Shown here: positions 1 through 7,268 of the stretch, in pieces
How positions within the stretch are numbered: position 1 is the first letter of the stretch
How the letters are laid out: each line of letters opens with the position of its first letter
DNA from: Pseudomonas sp. G34
GTDB taxonomy: Bacteria; Pseudomonadota; Gammaproteobacteria; Pseudomonadales; Pseudomonadaceae
NCBI RefSeq assembly: GCF_031119625.1
Contig: NZ_JAVHZV010000010.1
Location: forward strand, 1 to 64,000
Reading direction: 5' to 3'
Length of the DNA: 64,000 nt
Notes under the pieces: model-generated
What the model saw: the letters and a program-made list of their open reading frames with translations, nothing else
What the model was told of the DNA's origin: nothing
Database searches by the model: none
Translations under genes and position numbers: made by a program

Positions 1-40
1 CCCGTTCCCACAGGTAAAACAGCAATGTCTGCTTTTACGA

Positions 41-155
41 TGGCTCCCACGCTCCAGCGTGGTAGCTAAGGCCCAGGCGCTCTGCGCCGTGTTGCCTGCA
101 ACAGCGGACGCAGAGCGTCCCCGCAGGCATTCCCACGCGGAGCGTGAGGAACGAT
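41..155. repeat. REP-like palindrome cluster
   Basis: Three short palindromes lie close together: CCACGCTccAGCGTGG at 47-62, GGACGcagagCGTCC at 106-120, and a TTCCCACGCggaGCGTGAGGAA-type unit at about 130-151. This is the layout of Pseudomonas REP/BIME clusters (established for the genus). The copy number elsewhere in the genome cannot be seen from here. Confidence 0.6.
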
Positions 156-157
156 CA

Positions 158-223
158 AAGCGCTGGTTCTTTATCGGCCTGCTGCTGCTCGGCGCCGACC
201 TGGCGCTGCGCGGCGGGTTCTAG
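158..223 (+). pseudogene. possible C-terminal gene remnant after the REP cluster
   Basis: Reading from 158 to the TAG at 221-223 gives a membrane-anchor-like tail containing WFFIGLLLLGADLALRGG, with Pseudomonas-like G/C third positions. Upstream in the same frame the sequence runs straight into the REP palindromes, with no ATG and no coding-like stretch. It could be the tail of a gene cut off by the repeats, or a chance hydrophobic reading. The stretch 1-372 otherwise holds only repeats. Confidence 0.2.
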
Positions 224-251
224 AGGCTGCAATGTACGAAAGCGGCCCCTT

Positions 252-340
252 GTAGGGTGGACGACGCTTGCCTGCGCGGCCCGATCCGTCCACCGCATCA
301 CCATCGCAATGGTGGACAAAAAGAGCGTTGTCCACCCTAC
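252..340. repeat. 89-bp palindromic GTAGGGTGG repeat, copy 1
   Basis: It begins GTAGGGTGGACGACGCTT and ends with AAGAGCGTTGTCCACCCTAC, so the outer arms are inverted repeats. The same family occurs at 49193-49268 and 49624-49699, and as a left half-copy at 9308-9345. It contains no credible gene. Confidence 0.75.
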
Positions 341-372
341 GGGCTAATCACGCCGAGATAACGATCAACACA

Positions 373-894
373 TCACGCCGTCTCGCGTTCGCGAATGCAG
401 GTCGGCCCGGCGCGCTGCACCACCTCGTGCTCGACCTCCTGGCGCAAGCCAAGAAGGAAGGCTGCTTCGGCGACCACGAACAGCGGCCCGATGATCAGCC
501 CGGTCAGGTCGTCGACGAACGCCGGCTTGCGGCCTTCGTAGAAGTGCCCGATGAACTGGATGACCCAACCGACCACGAACAGCCCCAGCCCCATGCTCAG
601 CCACAGCGTCGTACCGGCCATCGCCAGCCCGGCGCTGAACCACAGGCACAAGCCCAGCAAGGCGCCCATCACCGCCCCGAAACGAAGGTCCAGGCGCAGG
701 TAGAACAGCGTGCTGAGCAGCGCAGCCAGGGTCGCCGGCGACAGCCACAGGCCGCCCACAACAACTCCCGGGCGCGACAGCAGCAGGGTGACGGCCAACA
801 CGATCATCGGGATACCCACGAAGTGGGTGACGATATTGCGCCGGTCGCGGTGGTAGGCCGCGTATTGGGCGAGGTGATCCACCAGGGTTTTCAT
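373..894 (-). CDS. DUF962 / Mpo1-like membrane protein
   Basis: A 173-residue integral membrane protein of the DUF962 (YGL010w/Mpo1-like) family. Visible features are the N-terminal HLAQYAAYHRDRRNIVTHFV stretch with its paired histidines, four or more hydrophobic segments, and IQFIGHFYEGRKPAFVDDL near residues 112-131; the two His-containing motifs are the family signature. The yeast homologue Mpo1 is an Fe(II)-dependent dioxygenase acting on 2-hydroxy fatty acids. Bacterial members are mostly untested, so that activity is only a family-based possibility. The start at 894 has GAGAGGATAACAACA just upstream as a ribosome site. It is divergent from the Crp/Fnr-type regulator, with 88 bp between them that may hold promoters for both. 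Confidence 0.85.
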   Translation of the reverse strand: MKTLVDHLAQYAAYHRDRRNIVTHFVGIPMIVLAVTLLLSRPGVVVGGLWLSPATLAALLSTLFYLRLDLRFGAVMGALLGLCLWFSAGLAMAGTTLWLSMGLGLFVVGWVIQFIGHFYEGRKPAFVDDLTGLIIGPLFVVAEAAFLLGLRQEVEHEVVQRAGPTCIRERETA

Positions 895-982
895 TGTTGT
901 TATCCTCTCGGGGTGCGTACCGCCTCATCATGGCGCGGCTTGCGCAGCAGCACTGTCAGCTAGCCGACAAAGCGGAATCCCC

Positions 983-1660
983 ATGACCGATCTGCGCGAC
1001 ACCCTGCTTCAGGGCCAATGGTTCGCCGTGTTGCCGGCGCCCTTGCAGCAGGCGCTGCTGAGCCAGGGCCGACGGCTGAACCTGGAGGCCGGGCAGCGCC
1101 TGTTCAGCCGCGGCGACGCGCCCAGCGGGCTGTACGCCGTGCTCAACGGCGCGATGCGCGTCGGCAGTGTGGATGCCGACGGCAAGGAGGCGCTGCTGGT
1201 GCTGGTGGAAGCGCCGCACTGGTTCGGGGAAATCGCCCTGTTCGACGGCCAGCCGCGTACCCACGACGCGGTTGCCGAAGGCGCCAGCAGCCTGCTGCAC
1301 GTGCCCCAGGCGGGCCTGCTGAACCTGCTCGATACGCATCCCGCCTACTGGCGCGACCTCGCCCTGCTGATGGCTCACAAGGTGCGCCTGGCCTTTATCG
1401 CACTCGAAGAGATCAGCCTGCTGCCCGCCGCACAACGCCTGGCGCGACGCCTGCTGCTGATCGCCGAAGACTATGGCGAAAGCCAGGGCCCACGGCGCAT
1501 CATCCACCTGTCCCAGGAGCAATTGGCGGCCATGCTGGCGATCTCCCGGCAGACCGCCAATGGCGTGCTCAAGGAGTTGCAGGCGCGGGGTATCGTCAAG
1601 CTGACCTACGGCGAGATCGAGATTCTCGACCTGGACGCACTGCGCAAGGCCGCACATTGA
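983..1660 (+). CDS. Crp/Fnr-family transcriptional regulator
   Basis: 225 residues with the Crp/Fnr layout: a cyclic-nucleotide-binding-type beta-roll at about residues 15-120 (GQRLFSRGDAPSGLYAVLNG and FGEIALFDGQPRTHDAV), a long dimer helix, and a C-terminal winged helix with LSQEQLAAMLAISRQTANGV as helix-turn-helix at about 172-191. There is no N-terminal cysteine cluster, so it is not an oxygen-sensing Fnr/Anr. The phosphate-contacting Arg of true Crp is not clearly conserved (the loop reads DGQPRTHDAV), so the effector is uncertain. It is divergent from the DUF962 gene and 107 bp ahead of the PhoD-like gene; either could be a target. Function beyond DNA binding is not assigned. Confidence 0.9.
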   Translation: MTDLRDTLLQGQWFAVLPAPLQQALLSQGRRLNLEAGQRLFSRGDAPSGLYAVLNGAMRVGSVDADGKEALLVLVEAPHWFGEIALFDGQPRTHDAVAEGASSLLHVPQAGLLNLLDTHPAYWRDLALLMAHKVRLAFIALEEISLLPAAQRLARRLLLIAEDYGESQGPRRIIHLSQEQLAAMLAISRQTANGVLKELQARGIVKLTYGEIEILDLDALRKAAH

Positions 1661-1767
1661 GGTATGAAGCTTTTGTGACAACCGAACCAATGGCCTAGCG
1701 CCATGTCCTTAGTCATTCTCCGAACCACAGGCCGGCTGGCTGCGCCAGCGGCCGCGAACTCTCCGGG

Positions 1768-3720
1768 ATGCCGTTGCCAGATTCTGACCCCATCGACCTG
1801 CCCAGCGTACTCGCCGGCCCGCTACTGCGCCGCCTGGAGCCCGACCGCCTGGTGCTCTGGCTGGTCGCCAGCCGCCCACTGCAGCTGACCTTGCGCCTGG
1901 CGCCGGGCGACAGGGCCGAATCCGATCACCCGCTGGACGACGACGCCTGCCAGCGCCTGGTGGTTGGTGAACGTGCGGTCATCCACCTGATCGACCTGCA
2001 CCTCGACACGCCCCTGCCGCAGGATGAGCTGATCGCCTACGACCTGCTGATCGACGGCCAGCAGGGCATCGCCGACTGGGCCGCGCACCTGCTGTACGAC
2101 GGCGCGACGCGGCCCAACTTCGTGCTGCGCTCGCGCATCGATCATCTACTGCACGGCTCCTGCCGCAAGCCGCATCACCCGTCCAAGGATGGCCTGCTGT
2201 GCGCCGACCGCCTGCTGGCCGCGCCTCACGCGGCGTCCGAGCGGCCGGCCGTGTTGCTGCACAGCGGCGATCAGGTGTACGTCGACGATGTCGCCGGGCC
2301 GATGCTGCGCGCCATCCACCAGCTGATCGAGCGCCTGGGCCTGTACCACGAGAGGCTCGAAGGCGCGGTGGTCGATGACAGCGCCGATCTCTATGGCCAC
2401 CCCGCCAGCTACTACCACCGCGCCGACCTGCTGCCTGCGCTGAAGAGCAACGAAACCCTGCGCGAGCGCTTCTTCGGCGGCAGCGAAAAGCCCATCTTCA
2501 CCAGCAGCAATGCCGACAACCACCTGGTCACCCTGGCCGAAGTGCTGGCCATGTACCTGCTGGTGTGGTCGCCCACGCCCTGGTTGCTGCTCGACCGCGA
2601 AGTGCCCGAGCTGAGTGCCGAGGATGCCCAGCGCTATGACCGCGAACGCGCCTGCATCACCGCGTTCGTCGCCAGCCTGGGTGATGTGGCACGGGTGCTG
2701 GCGCACCTGCCGAACCTGATGATCTTCGATGACCATGACATCACCGATGACTGGAACCTGTCGGCCCAGTGGGAGGAAACCGCCTACGGCCACCCCTTCT
2801 CCAAGCGCATCATCGGCAACGCGCTGATCGGCTACCTGCTGTGCCAGGGCTGGGGCAACAATCCCGATGCCTTCGCCGAACCGCTGGCCGATGTTCACGC
2901 CCTGTGCGAGCAGGCGCAGGGCGACGGTTTCGGCAGTGCGGCCCAGGATCAACTGATCGACGAGCTGATGCGCTTCCAGCACTGGCACTACGTACTGCCG
3001 AGCAGCCCGGCACTATTGGTGCTCGACACACGCACCCGGCGCTGGCGCAGCGAGCGTAACCTCAAGCGCCCGTCGGGCCTGCTCGACTGGGAAGCGCTCA
3101 GCGAACTGCAGCAGAACCTGCTCGATCATCCGAGTGCCATCATCGTCTCGCCGGCGCCAATGTTCGGCGTCAAGTTGATCGAAGCGGTGCAGCGGGTATT
3201 CAGCTGGGCCGGCCATCCGCTGATGGTCGATGCGGAAAACTGGATGGCCCATCGCGGCGCCGCCAGCGTGATGATGAACATCTTCCGCCACTCGCGCACG
3301 CCAAGGGACTACGTGGTGCTCTCCGGCGACGTGCACTATTCGTTCTTCTACGAGGTCAAGGTACGCCAACGGCGCAATGGGCCGACCATCTGGCAGATCA
3401 CCAGCAGCGGCGTGAAGAACGAATTTCCACGCCGCCTGCTGGACGTCTTCGACCGCCTCAACCGCTGGCTGTATGCGCCCTGGTCACCGCTCAACTGGCT
3501 GACCAAACGCCGCCGCATGCAGGTCTTCCCGCACATTCCCAAGCACAGCAAGTCGGGCGAACGGCTGTGGAACTCGGCCGGCCTCGGCCAGGTGCTGTTC
3601 AACGCCAGGGGCCAGCCCAGCCAGGTATTCCAGCTCAACGCCGACGGCTCACCGCGCACCGAATTCATCGATGACCGCGATCAAGTGGCAGAGCGCAGCG
3701 AGGCGCCGAAACGCGCCTGA
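1768..3720 (+). CDS. PhoD-like alkaline phosphatase D family protein
   Basis: A 650-residue metallophosphoesterase of the PhoD-like type. Visible metal-site motifs are HSGDQVYVDD (about 171-180), MIFDDHDITDDWNLSAQW (about 317-334) and VLSGDVHYSFFYEV (about 515-528). There is no signal peptide or twin-arginine motif, unlike classical secreted PhoD, so a cytoplasmic or membrane-associated enzyme is more likely. The family hydrolyses phosphodiesters or phosphomonoesters; the substrate here is unknown. The start at 1768 has only a weak ribosome site (CTCCGGG), so a slightly different start is possible. It is convergent with folA, with 19 bp between the stops. Confidence 0.85.
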   Translation: MPLPDSDPIDLPSVLAGPLLRRLEPDRLVLWLVASRPLQLTLRLAPGDRAESDHPLDDDACQRLVVGERAVIHLIDLHLDTPLPQDELIAYDLLIDGQQGIADWAAHLLYDGATRPNFVLRSRIDHLLHGSCRKPHHPSKDGLLCADRLLAAPHAASERPAVLLHSGDQVYVDDVAGPMLRAIHQLIERLGLYHERLEGAVVDDSADLYGHPASYYHRADLLPALKSNETLRERFFGGSEKPIFTSSNADNHLVTLAEVLAMYLLVWSPTPWLLLDREVPELSAEDAQRYDRERACITAFVASLGDVARVLAHLPNLMIFDDHDITDDWNLSAQWEETAYGHPFSKRIIGNALIGYLLCQGWGNNPDAFAEPLADVHALCEQAQGDGFGSAAQDQLIDELMRFQHWHYVLPSSPALLVLDTRTRRWRSERNLKRPSGLLDWEALSELQQNLLDHPSAIIVSPAPMFGVKLIEAVQRVFSWAGHPLMVDAENWMAHRGAASVMMNIFRHSRTPRDYVVLSGDVHYSFFYEVKVRQRRNGPTIWQITSSGVKNEFPRRLLDVFDRLNRWLYAPWSPLNWLTKRRRMQVFPHIPKHSKSGERLWNSAGLGQVLFNARGQPSQVFQLNADGSPRTEFIDDRDQVAERSEAPKRA

Positions 3721-3739
3721 CCGCCAGCGTGATGGCGAG

Positions 3740-4252
3740 CTAGCGGCGCGCCCAGGTCTCGAAGCTGTGCGCAGGTGCCGACTCGGTAGCCGGCTGCTCG
3801 TCGCACTCGACGCGCTGCCACTGCGCTGCGTCGAACGCCGGAAACCAGGCATCGCCTTCAGGCTGCAGCGCCACGCGGGTCAGGTACAGGCGATCGGCAA
3901 CCGGCAGCGCCTGCTCATAGAGCTGGGCGCCGCCGATCAGCATCACTTCGTCGACGCCCTGCTCGCGGGCCCAGGCCTCGGCGCGCTGGTGGGCCGCCTC
4001 GACCGTGGTGAACACTTCGGCGCCGTCGAGGGTGAGGCCGGCCTGGCGGCTGACCACCAGGTTGAGACGGCCTGGCAACGGGCGGCCCAGGGAATCCCAG
4101 GTCTTGCGGCCCATGATGATCGGCTTGCCGAGGGTCTTGGCCTTGAAGTGCTTGAGGTCGGCCGGCAGGTGCCAGGGCAGTTGATTGTCGCGGCCAATCA
4201 CACGGTTTTCGGCGAGGGCAGCGATCAGGCAGAGGGGGAGTCGATTCGTCAT
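3740..4252 (-). CDS. folA: dihydrofolate reductase
   Basis: 170 residues from the chosen ATG at 4252, the normal size for bacterial type I DHFR. It reduces dihydrofolate to tetrahydrofolate with NADPH. Motifs: ALAENRVIGRDNQLPWHLP (Trp-His-Leu-Pro of the Met20 loop region), FKAKTLGKPIIMGRKTWDSL, GRLNLVVSR for NADPH, and the IGGAQLYEQAL nucleotide motif. An upstream in-frame ATG at 4279 would add nine residues (MAGSAMLGA) that do not look like the family N-terminus, so the MTNRLPLCL start is preferred. thyA at 11674-12468 encodes the enzyme that regenerates dihydrofolate. Confidence 0.96.
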   Translation of the reverse strand: MTNRLPLCLIAALAENRVIGRDNQLPWHLPADLKHFKAKTLGKPIIMGRKTWDSLGRPLPGRLNLVVSRQAGLTLDGAEVFTTVEAAHQRAEAWAREQGVDEVMLIGGAQLYEQALPVADRLYLTRVALQPEGDAWFPAFDAAQWQRVECDEQPATESAPAHSFETWARR

Positions 4253-4300
4253 GGCGCCGAGCATAGCAGAGCCCGCCATGGGCTCGCATGACTTGCCGCG

Positions 4301-4318
4301 CTGTCATCGTCACGCCAT
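4301..4318 (+). promoter_or_regulatory. candidate PHO box upstream of glpQ
   Basis: CTGTCATcgtcACGCCAT matches the PhoB half-site arrangement (CTGTCAT, 4-nt spacer, second half-site), with the second half degenerate. It lies about 83 bp before the glpQ ATG. glpQ homologues are known phosphate-starvation genes in pseudomonads. One good and one weak half-site makes this moderate at best. Confidence 0.4.
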
Positions 4319-4400
4319 ATTTTTCGGTGCAGGCTTAGGCCACCGCTAACAACCACCTACGTTTTCAGAGACGCCCTAAAGCCGCTCAGGAGAGATATCC

Positions 4401-5507
4401 ATGCCGATCCACCAGGCCCGCGCATTACTGCTCAGCGCCCTGTTCGCCCTGCCCTTCACGGCGAATGCCGAAACCCGCGAAGCCCCCGCGGCCAAAGGTG
4501 CCGACGACGGCAAACCGCTGATCATCGCCCACCGCGGCGCCAGCGGTTACCTGCCCGAGCACACCCTCGCCGCCTACGCGGTCGCGGTGCTGCAGGGCGC
4601 CGACTATATCGAGCCCGACCTGGTGATGAGCAAGGACGGCCAGCTGTTCGCCCGCCACGATAACGAGCTGGGCCTGACCACCGACGTGGCCAAACATCCG
4701 GAGTTCGCCGACCGCAAACGCAAGGCCACCATCGACGGCGTCGAGCTGGACGGCTGGTTCAGCGAGGACTTCACCGCCGCCGAGCTGAAACGCCTGCGCG
4801 CCATCGAGCGGATTCCCGACGTCCGTCCGGGGAACACCCGCCTGGATGGCCAGTTCGAGATCCCGACCCTGCAGGAAATCATCGACCTGGTAAAGGCGCT
4901 GCAGGTCAGCCAGGGCCGCGAGATCGGCCTGTATATCGAAACCAAGCACCCCGCACACTTCCAGCAACTCGGCCTGGCCATGGAAAAGCCCCTGGTCGAG
5001 ACCCTGGCCCGCAACGGCTATGCCGACGCCAAGGCGCCGGTGTATCTGCAGTCGTTCGAAGTGAGCAACCTGAAAGCACTGCGCCAGCTCAGTTCGCTGC
5101 GCCTGGTGCAACTGTACGGCAAGGGCCAGCCCCAGGATCAGGTCGAGCTGGGCAACCCGCTGACCTATGAACAGATGGCCACGCCCGCCGGGCTGAAGGC
5201 GGTCGCCCAGTACGCCAACGGCGTCGGCCCGGACAAGGGCTACGTGATCCCGCGCAAAGCGGACGGCAGCCTGGGCGAGCCGACGCGCTTCGTCGCCGAC
5301 GCCCACGCCGCCGGCCTGCTGGTGCACCCCTACACCTTCCGCGCCGAGAATCAGTTCCTGCCCATCAATCTGCAGCGTGGCAGCGACCCGGCCGCGCGTG
5401 GCGATATCGACGCCGAGCTGCGCGCCTTCCTGGCCACCGGCATCGATGGGCTGTTCATCGACCAGCCGGATATCGCCGTGCGCCTGCGCAACGCTGCCGC
5501 ACACTAG
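4401..5507 (+). CDS. glpQ: periplasmic glycerophosphodiester phosphodiesterase
   Basis: 368 residues. A signal peptide is visible (hydrophobic LLLSALFALPFTANA, cleaved near residue 24). The mature GDPD domain opens with IAHRGASGYLPEHTLAAY, holding the catalytic His and metal ligands, and continues with GADYIEPDLVMSKDGQLFARHDNEL and a C-terminal GIDGLFIDQPDIA. It hydrolyses glycerophosphodiesters to glycerol-3-phosphate plus an alcohol, feeding phosphorus and carbon uptake. A good ribosome site (CAGGAGAGATATCC) precedes the ATG. The TAG stop (5505-5507) lies inside the CTAG that forms the left boundary of a miniature inverted-repeat element, so the native 3' end may have been altered. A candidate PHO box lies upstream. 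Confidence 0.93.
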   Translation: MPIHQARALLLSALFALPFTANAETREAPAAKGADDGKPLIIAHRGASGYLPEHTLAAYAVAVLQGADYIEPDLVMSKDGQLFARHDNELGLTTDVAKHPEFADRKRKATIDGVELDGWFSEDFTAAELKRLRAIERIPDVRPGNTRLDGQFEIPTLQEIIDLVKALQVSQGREIGLYIETKHPAHFQQLGLAMEKPLVETLARNGYADAKAPVYLQSFEVSNLKALRQLSSLRLVQLYGKGQPQDQVELGNPLTYEQMATPAGLKAVAQYANGVGPDKGYVIPRKADGSLGEPTRFVADAHAAGLLVHPYTFRAENQFLPINLQRGSDPAARGDIDAELRAFLATGIDGLFIDQPDIAVRLRNAAAH

Positions 5508-5774
5508 GGTCTGTTGCCGTTTCACGCACGGCCGCGCCGGAGCCCGTTTTGACGCGAGGCAAGGCACGAGCCGCGAAGTTTAGTGGGCTAAATGAGCCGG
5601 CGAGAAACGCAGCGTCGCGACAAAACGGGCCCGGCCCTTCGGGTTGTGCGGGAAATCTCGCCATGCGTCGTTGGAGGACTTGGCAAGGGAACAACCATTA
5701 CCTGCGTCCTCCGCCTAGCCTGGCGAGATTTCTCGCGACAACGCGGCTCGCGTTGAAACGGCAACAGACCCTAG
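5504..5774. mobile_element. MITE-like element with 17-bp perfect terminal inverted repeats
   Basis: The ends are exact inverted repeats (GGTCTGTTGCCGTTTCA at 5508-5524, its complement at 5754-5770), flanked on both sides by CTAG, which looks like a target-site duplication. The interior is non-coding and itself holds inverted repeats (GCCCGTTTTG near 5543 with CAAAACGGGC near 5621; GAAATCTCGCCA near 5652 with TGGCGAGATTTC near 5721). It has no transposase. A CTAG target fits IS5-group enzymes (known YTAR preference), so mobilisation in trans by such an element is inferred. Little else is present in the 5508-5842 gap. Confidence 0.75.
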
Positions 5775-5842
5775 CTGCGAGCTGTTGTCATTCACCACGC
5801 AGCGGGTATGCTCCCGGAGACTGACACTCACCGGGAGATCGC

Positions 5843-7219
5843 GTGCCACTACCCAAGCTGCAACGCCTCTGGCTCTGCGAGGCCGTGCGCCTGCGCGAAG
5901 AACATGCCGGCCTGCTCGAAGACAGTGAAGCCAACCGCCGTGCCCAGGCAGTCGGCGGCGACCTGGCCACCCGCATCGAACAGCGTGCCCTGCACCTGGC
6001 CGAACGCGATGGCCAGGTGCAGGCGCAGCGCCACTGGCTACAGGGTGCGCGCCTGGCCCTGCTGCTGCTCGGCCTGCTGGCCCTGGCCAGCGGCGCCGGC
6101 CTGGCGGTAGCCGCCCTGGGCGACGGGCAAACGCCGGTCAACGTGTTCTGGGCCCTGGGCAGCCTGCTCGGCCTGCATCTTCTGATGCTGCTCGGCTGGC
6201 TGCTCGGCCTGCTGTTTGGCGGCGGCCATGGTGCGGTGCTCGGGCGCCTGTGGCTGTGGCTCAGCGAGAAGCTGGCCCGCGACGCCAGCGCGCTGCACAC
6301 CGGCCCTGCGCTGGTGCTGCTGCTGCGCCGCCAGCGCCTCAATCGCTGGCTGGTCGGCATGGCCGTGCACGGCCTCTGGCTGGTGGCGCTGAGCACCGCG
6401 CTGCTGATGCTGCTGGCGCTGCTGTCCACCCGCCGCTACGGCTTCGTCTGGGAAACCACCCTGCTCGGCGGCGACACCTTCGTTGCCCTCACCCAGGCCT
6501 TGGGCGCGCTGCCTGGCCTGCTCGGCTTTCCGGTACCCGATGCCGCCACCATCCGCGCCAGCGGCGACAGCCCGCTGCCCCTGGAGGCCGCTCGCCATGC
6601 CTGGGCCGGCTGGCTGATCGGCGTGCTGGTGCTCTACGGGGTACTGCCACGCCTGTTACTGGGGCTGCTGTGCCTGTGGCGCTGGCGCGCTGGCGTTGCC
6701 ACGTTGCAGCTGGATGTCGACCTGCCCGGTTACGACCTGCTGCGCGAGCGCCTGCAGCCCAACAGCGAACGCCTGGGCGTATGCGACGCCGAGCCGGCGC
6801 AGCTTTATCAGGTGCAGGCCGCTGCTGGCGTCGACACCAGCAGCGGCGCACTGCTGGTCGCCATCGAGCTGGATGACCGGCGCCCCTGGCCGCCGGTGCT
6901 GCCCAAGTCGGTAGCCGACGCCGGGATCATCGACAGCCGCGAGCAGCGCCGCCAATTACTCGACCAACTCACCCGTTTTCCGCCCGCGCGCCTGGCCATC
7001 GCCTGTGACCCGCGGCGCTCACCGGACCGCGGCAGCCTGGCGCTGCTCGCCGAGCTGGCCCGTTGCGCCGGCGCAACCCGTATCTGGCTGCTGCAGCCGC
7101 CCCAGGGGGAAACCCTCGACAGCGAGCGCCTTGGCGACTGGCACAGGGCGCTGGACGAACTGCAACTGGCCCACCGCGAAAGCTCGCCCCTGACCTGGCT
7201 GGAGACTGGCCATGACTGA
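5843..7219 (+). CDS. DUF2868 membrane protein
   Basis: 458 residues from a GTG start with GGGAG seven bases upstream. The N-terminus is charged and helical (LREEHAGLLEDSEANRRAQ). At least four hydrophobic segments follow (about residues 68-92, 98-128, 170-196 and 258-285), then a soluble C-terminal half ending in a domain with alternating hydrophobic strands. This matches the DUF2868 family, which characteristically sits next to DUF3482 GTPases; no biochemical role is established. The stop overlaps the ATG of an 18-codon ORF (ATGACTGA), which in turn overlaps the GTPase start, suggesting tight translational coupling. It is the first gene of a four-gene operon on this strand. Confidence 0.85.
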   Translation: MPLPKLQRLWLCEAVRLREEHAGLLEDSEANRRAQAVGGDLATRIEQRALHLAERDGQVQAQRHWLQGARLALLLLGLLALASGAGLAVAALGDGQTPVNVFWALGSLLGLHLLMLLGWLLGLLFGGGHGAVLGRLWLWLSEKLARDASALHTGPALVLLLRRQRLNRWLVGMAVHGLWLVALSTALLMLLALLSTRRYGFVWETTLLGGDTFVALTQALGALPGLLGFPVPDAATIRASGDSPLPLEAARHAWAGWLIGVLVLYGVLPRLLLGLLCLWRWRAGVATLQLDVDLPGYDLLRERLQPNSERLGVCDAEPAQLYQVQAAAGVDTSSGALLVAIELDDRRPWPPVLPKSVADAGIIDSREQRRQLLDQLTRFPPARLAIACDPRRSPDRGSLALLAELARCAGATRIWLLQPPQGETLDSERLGDWHRALDELQLAHRESSPLTWLETGHD

Positions 7220-7268
7220 TACCAACCGTCGCGCGAATGGGCCGTTTGCCGGGGGTTATCGCCCATGA
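7212..7268 (+). CDS. 18-codon ORF bridging the DUF2868 and DUF3482 genes
   Basis: The ATG at 7212 overlaps the DUF2868 stop in ATGACTGA, and its own TGA (7266-7268) overlaps the GTPase ATG as ATGA. The predicted peptide is MTDTNRRANGPFAGGYRP. It may act as a coupling ORF that carries ribosomes across the 45-nt gap, rather than as a functional peptide. The region also lacks a strong independent ribosome site for the GTPase start, which favours coupling. Whether it is translated is inference. Confidence 0.4.
   Translation: MTDTNRRANGPFAGGYRP

Noticed and set aside
268..963. 231-codon frame opposite the DUF962 gene
   Set aside because: Gln/Pro/His-rich shadow; the DUF962 family motifs read cleanly on the minus strand.
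5549..5824. 91-codon ORF inside the miniature element
   Set aside because: Composed of the element's inverted repeats; no start-site context and no resemblance to a protein.
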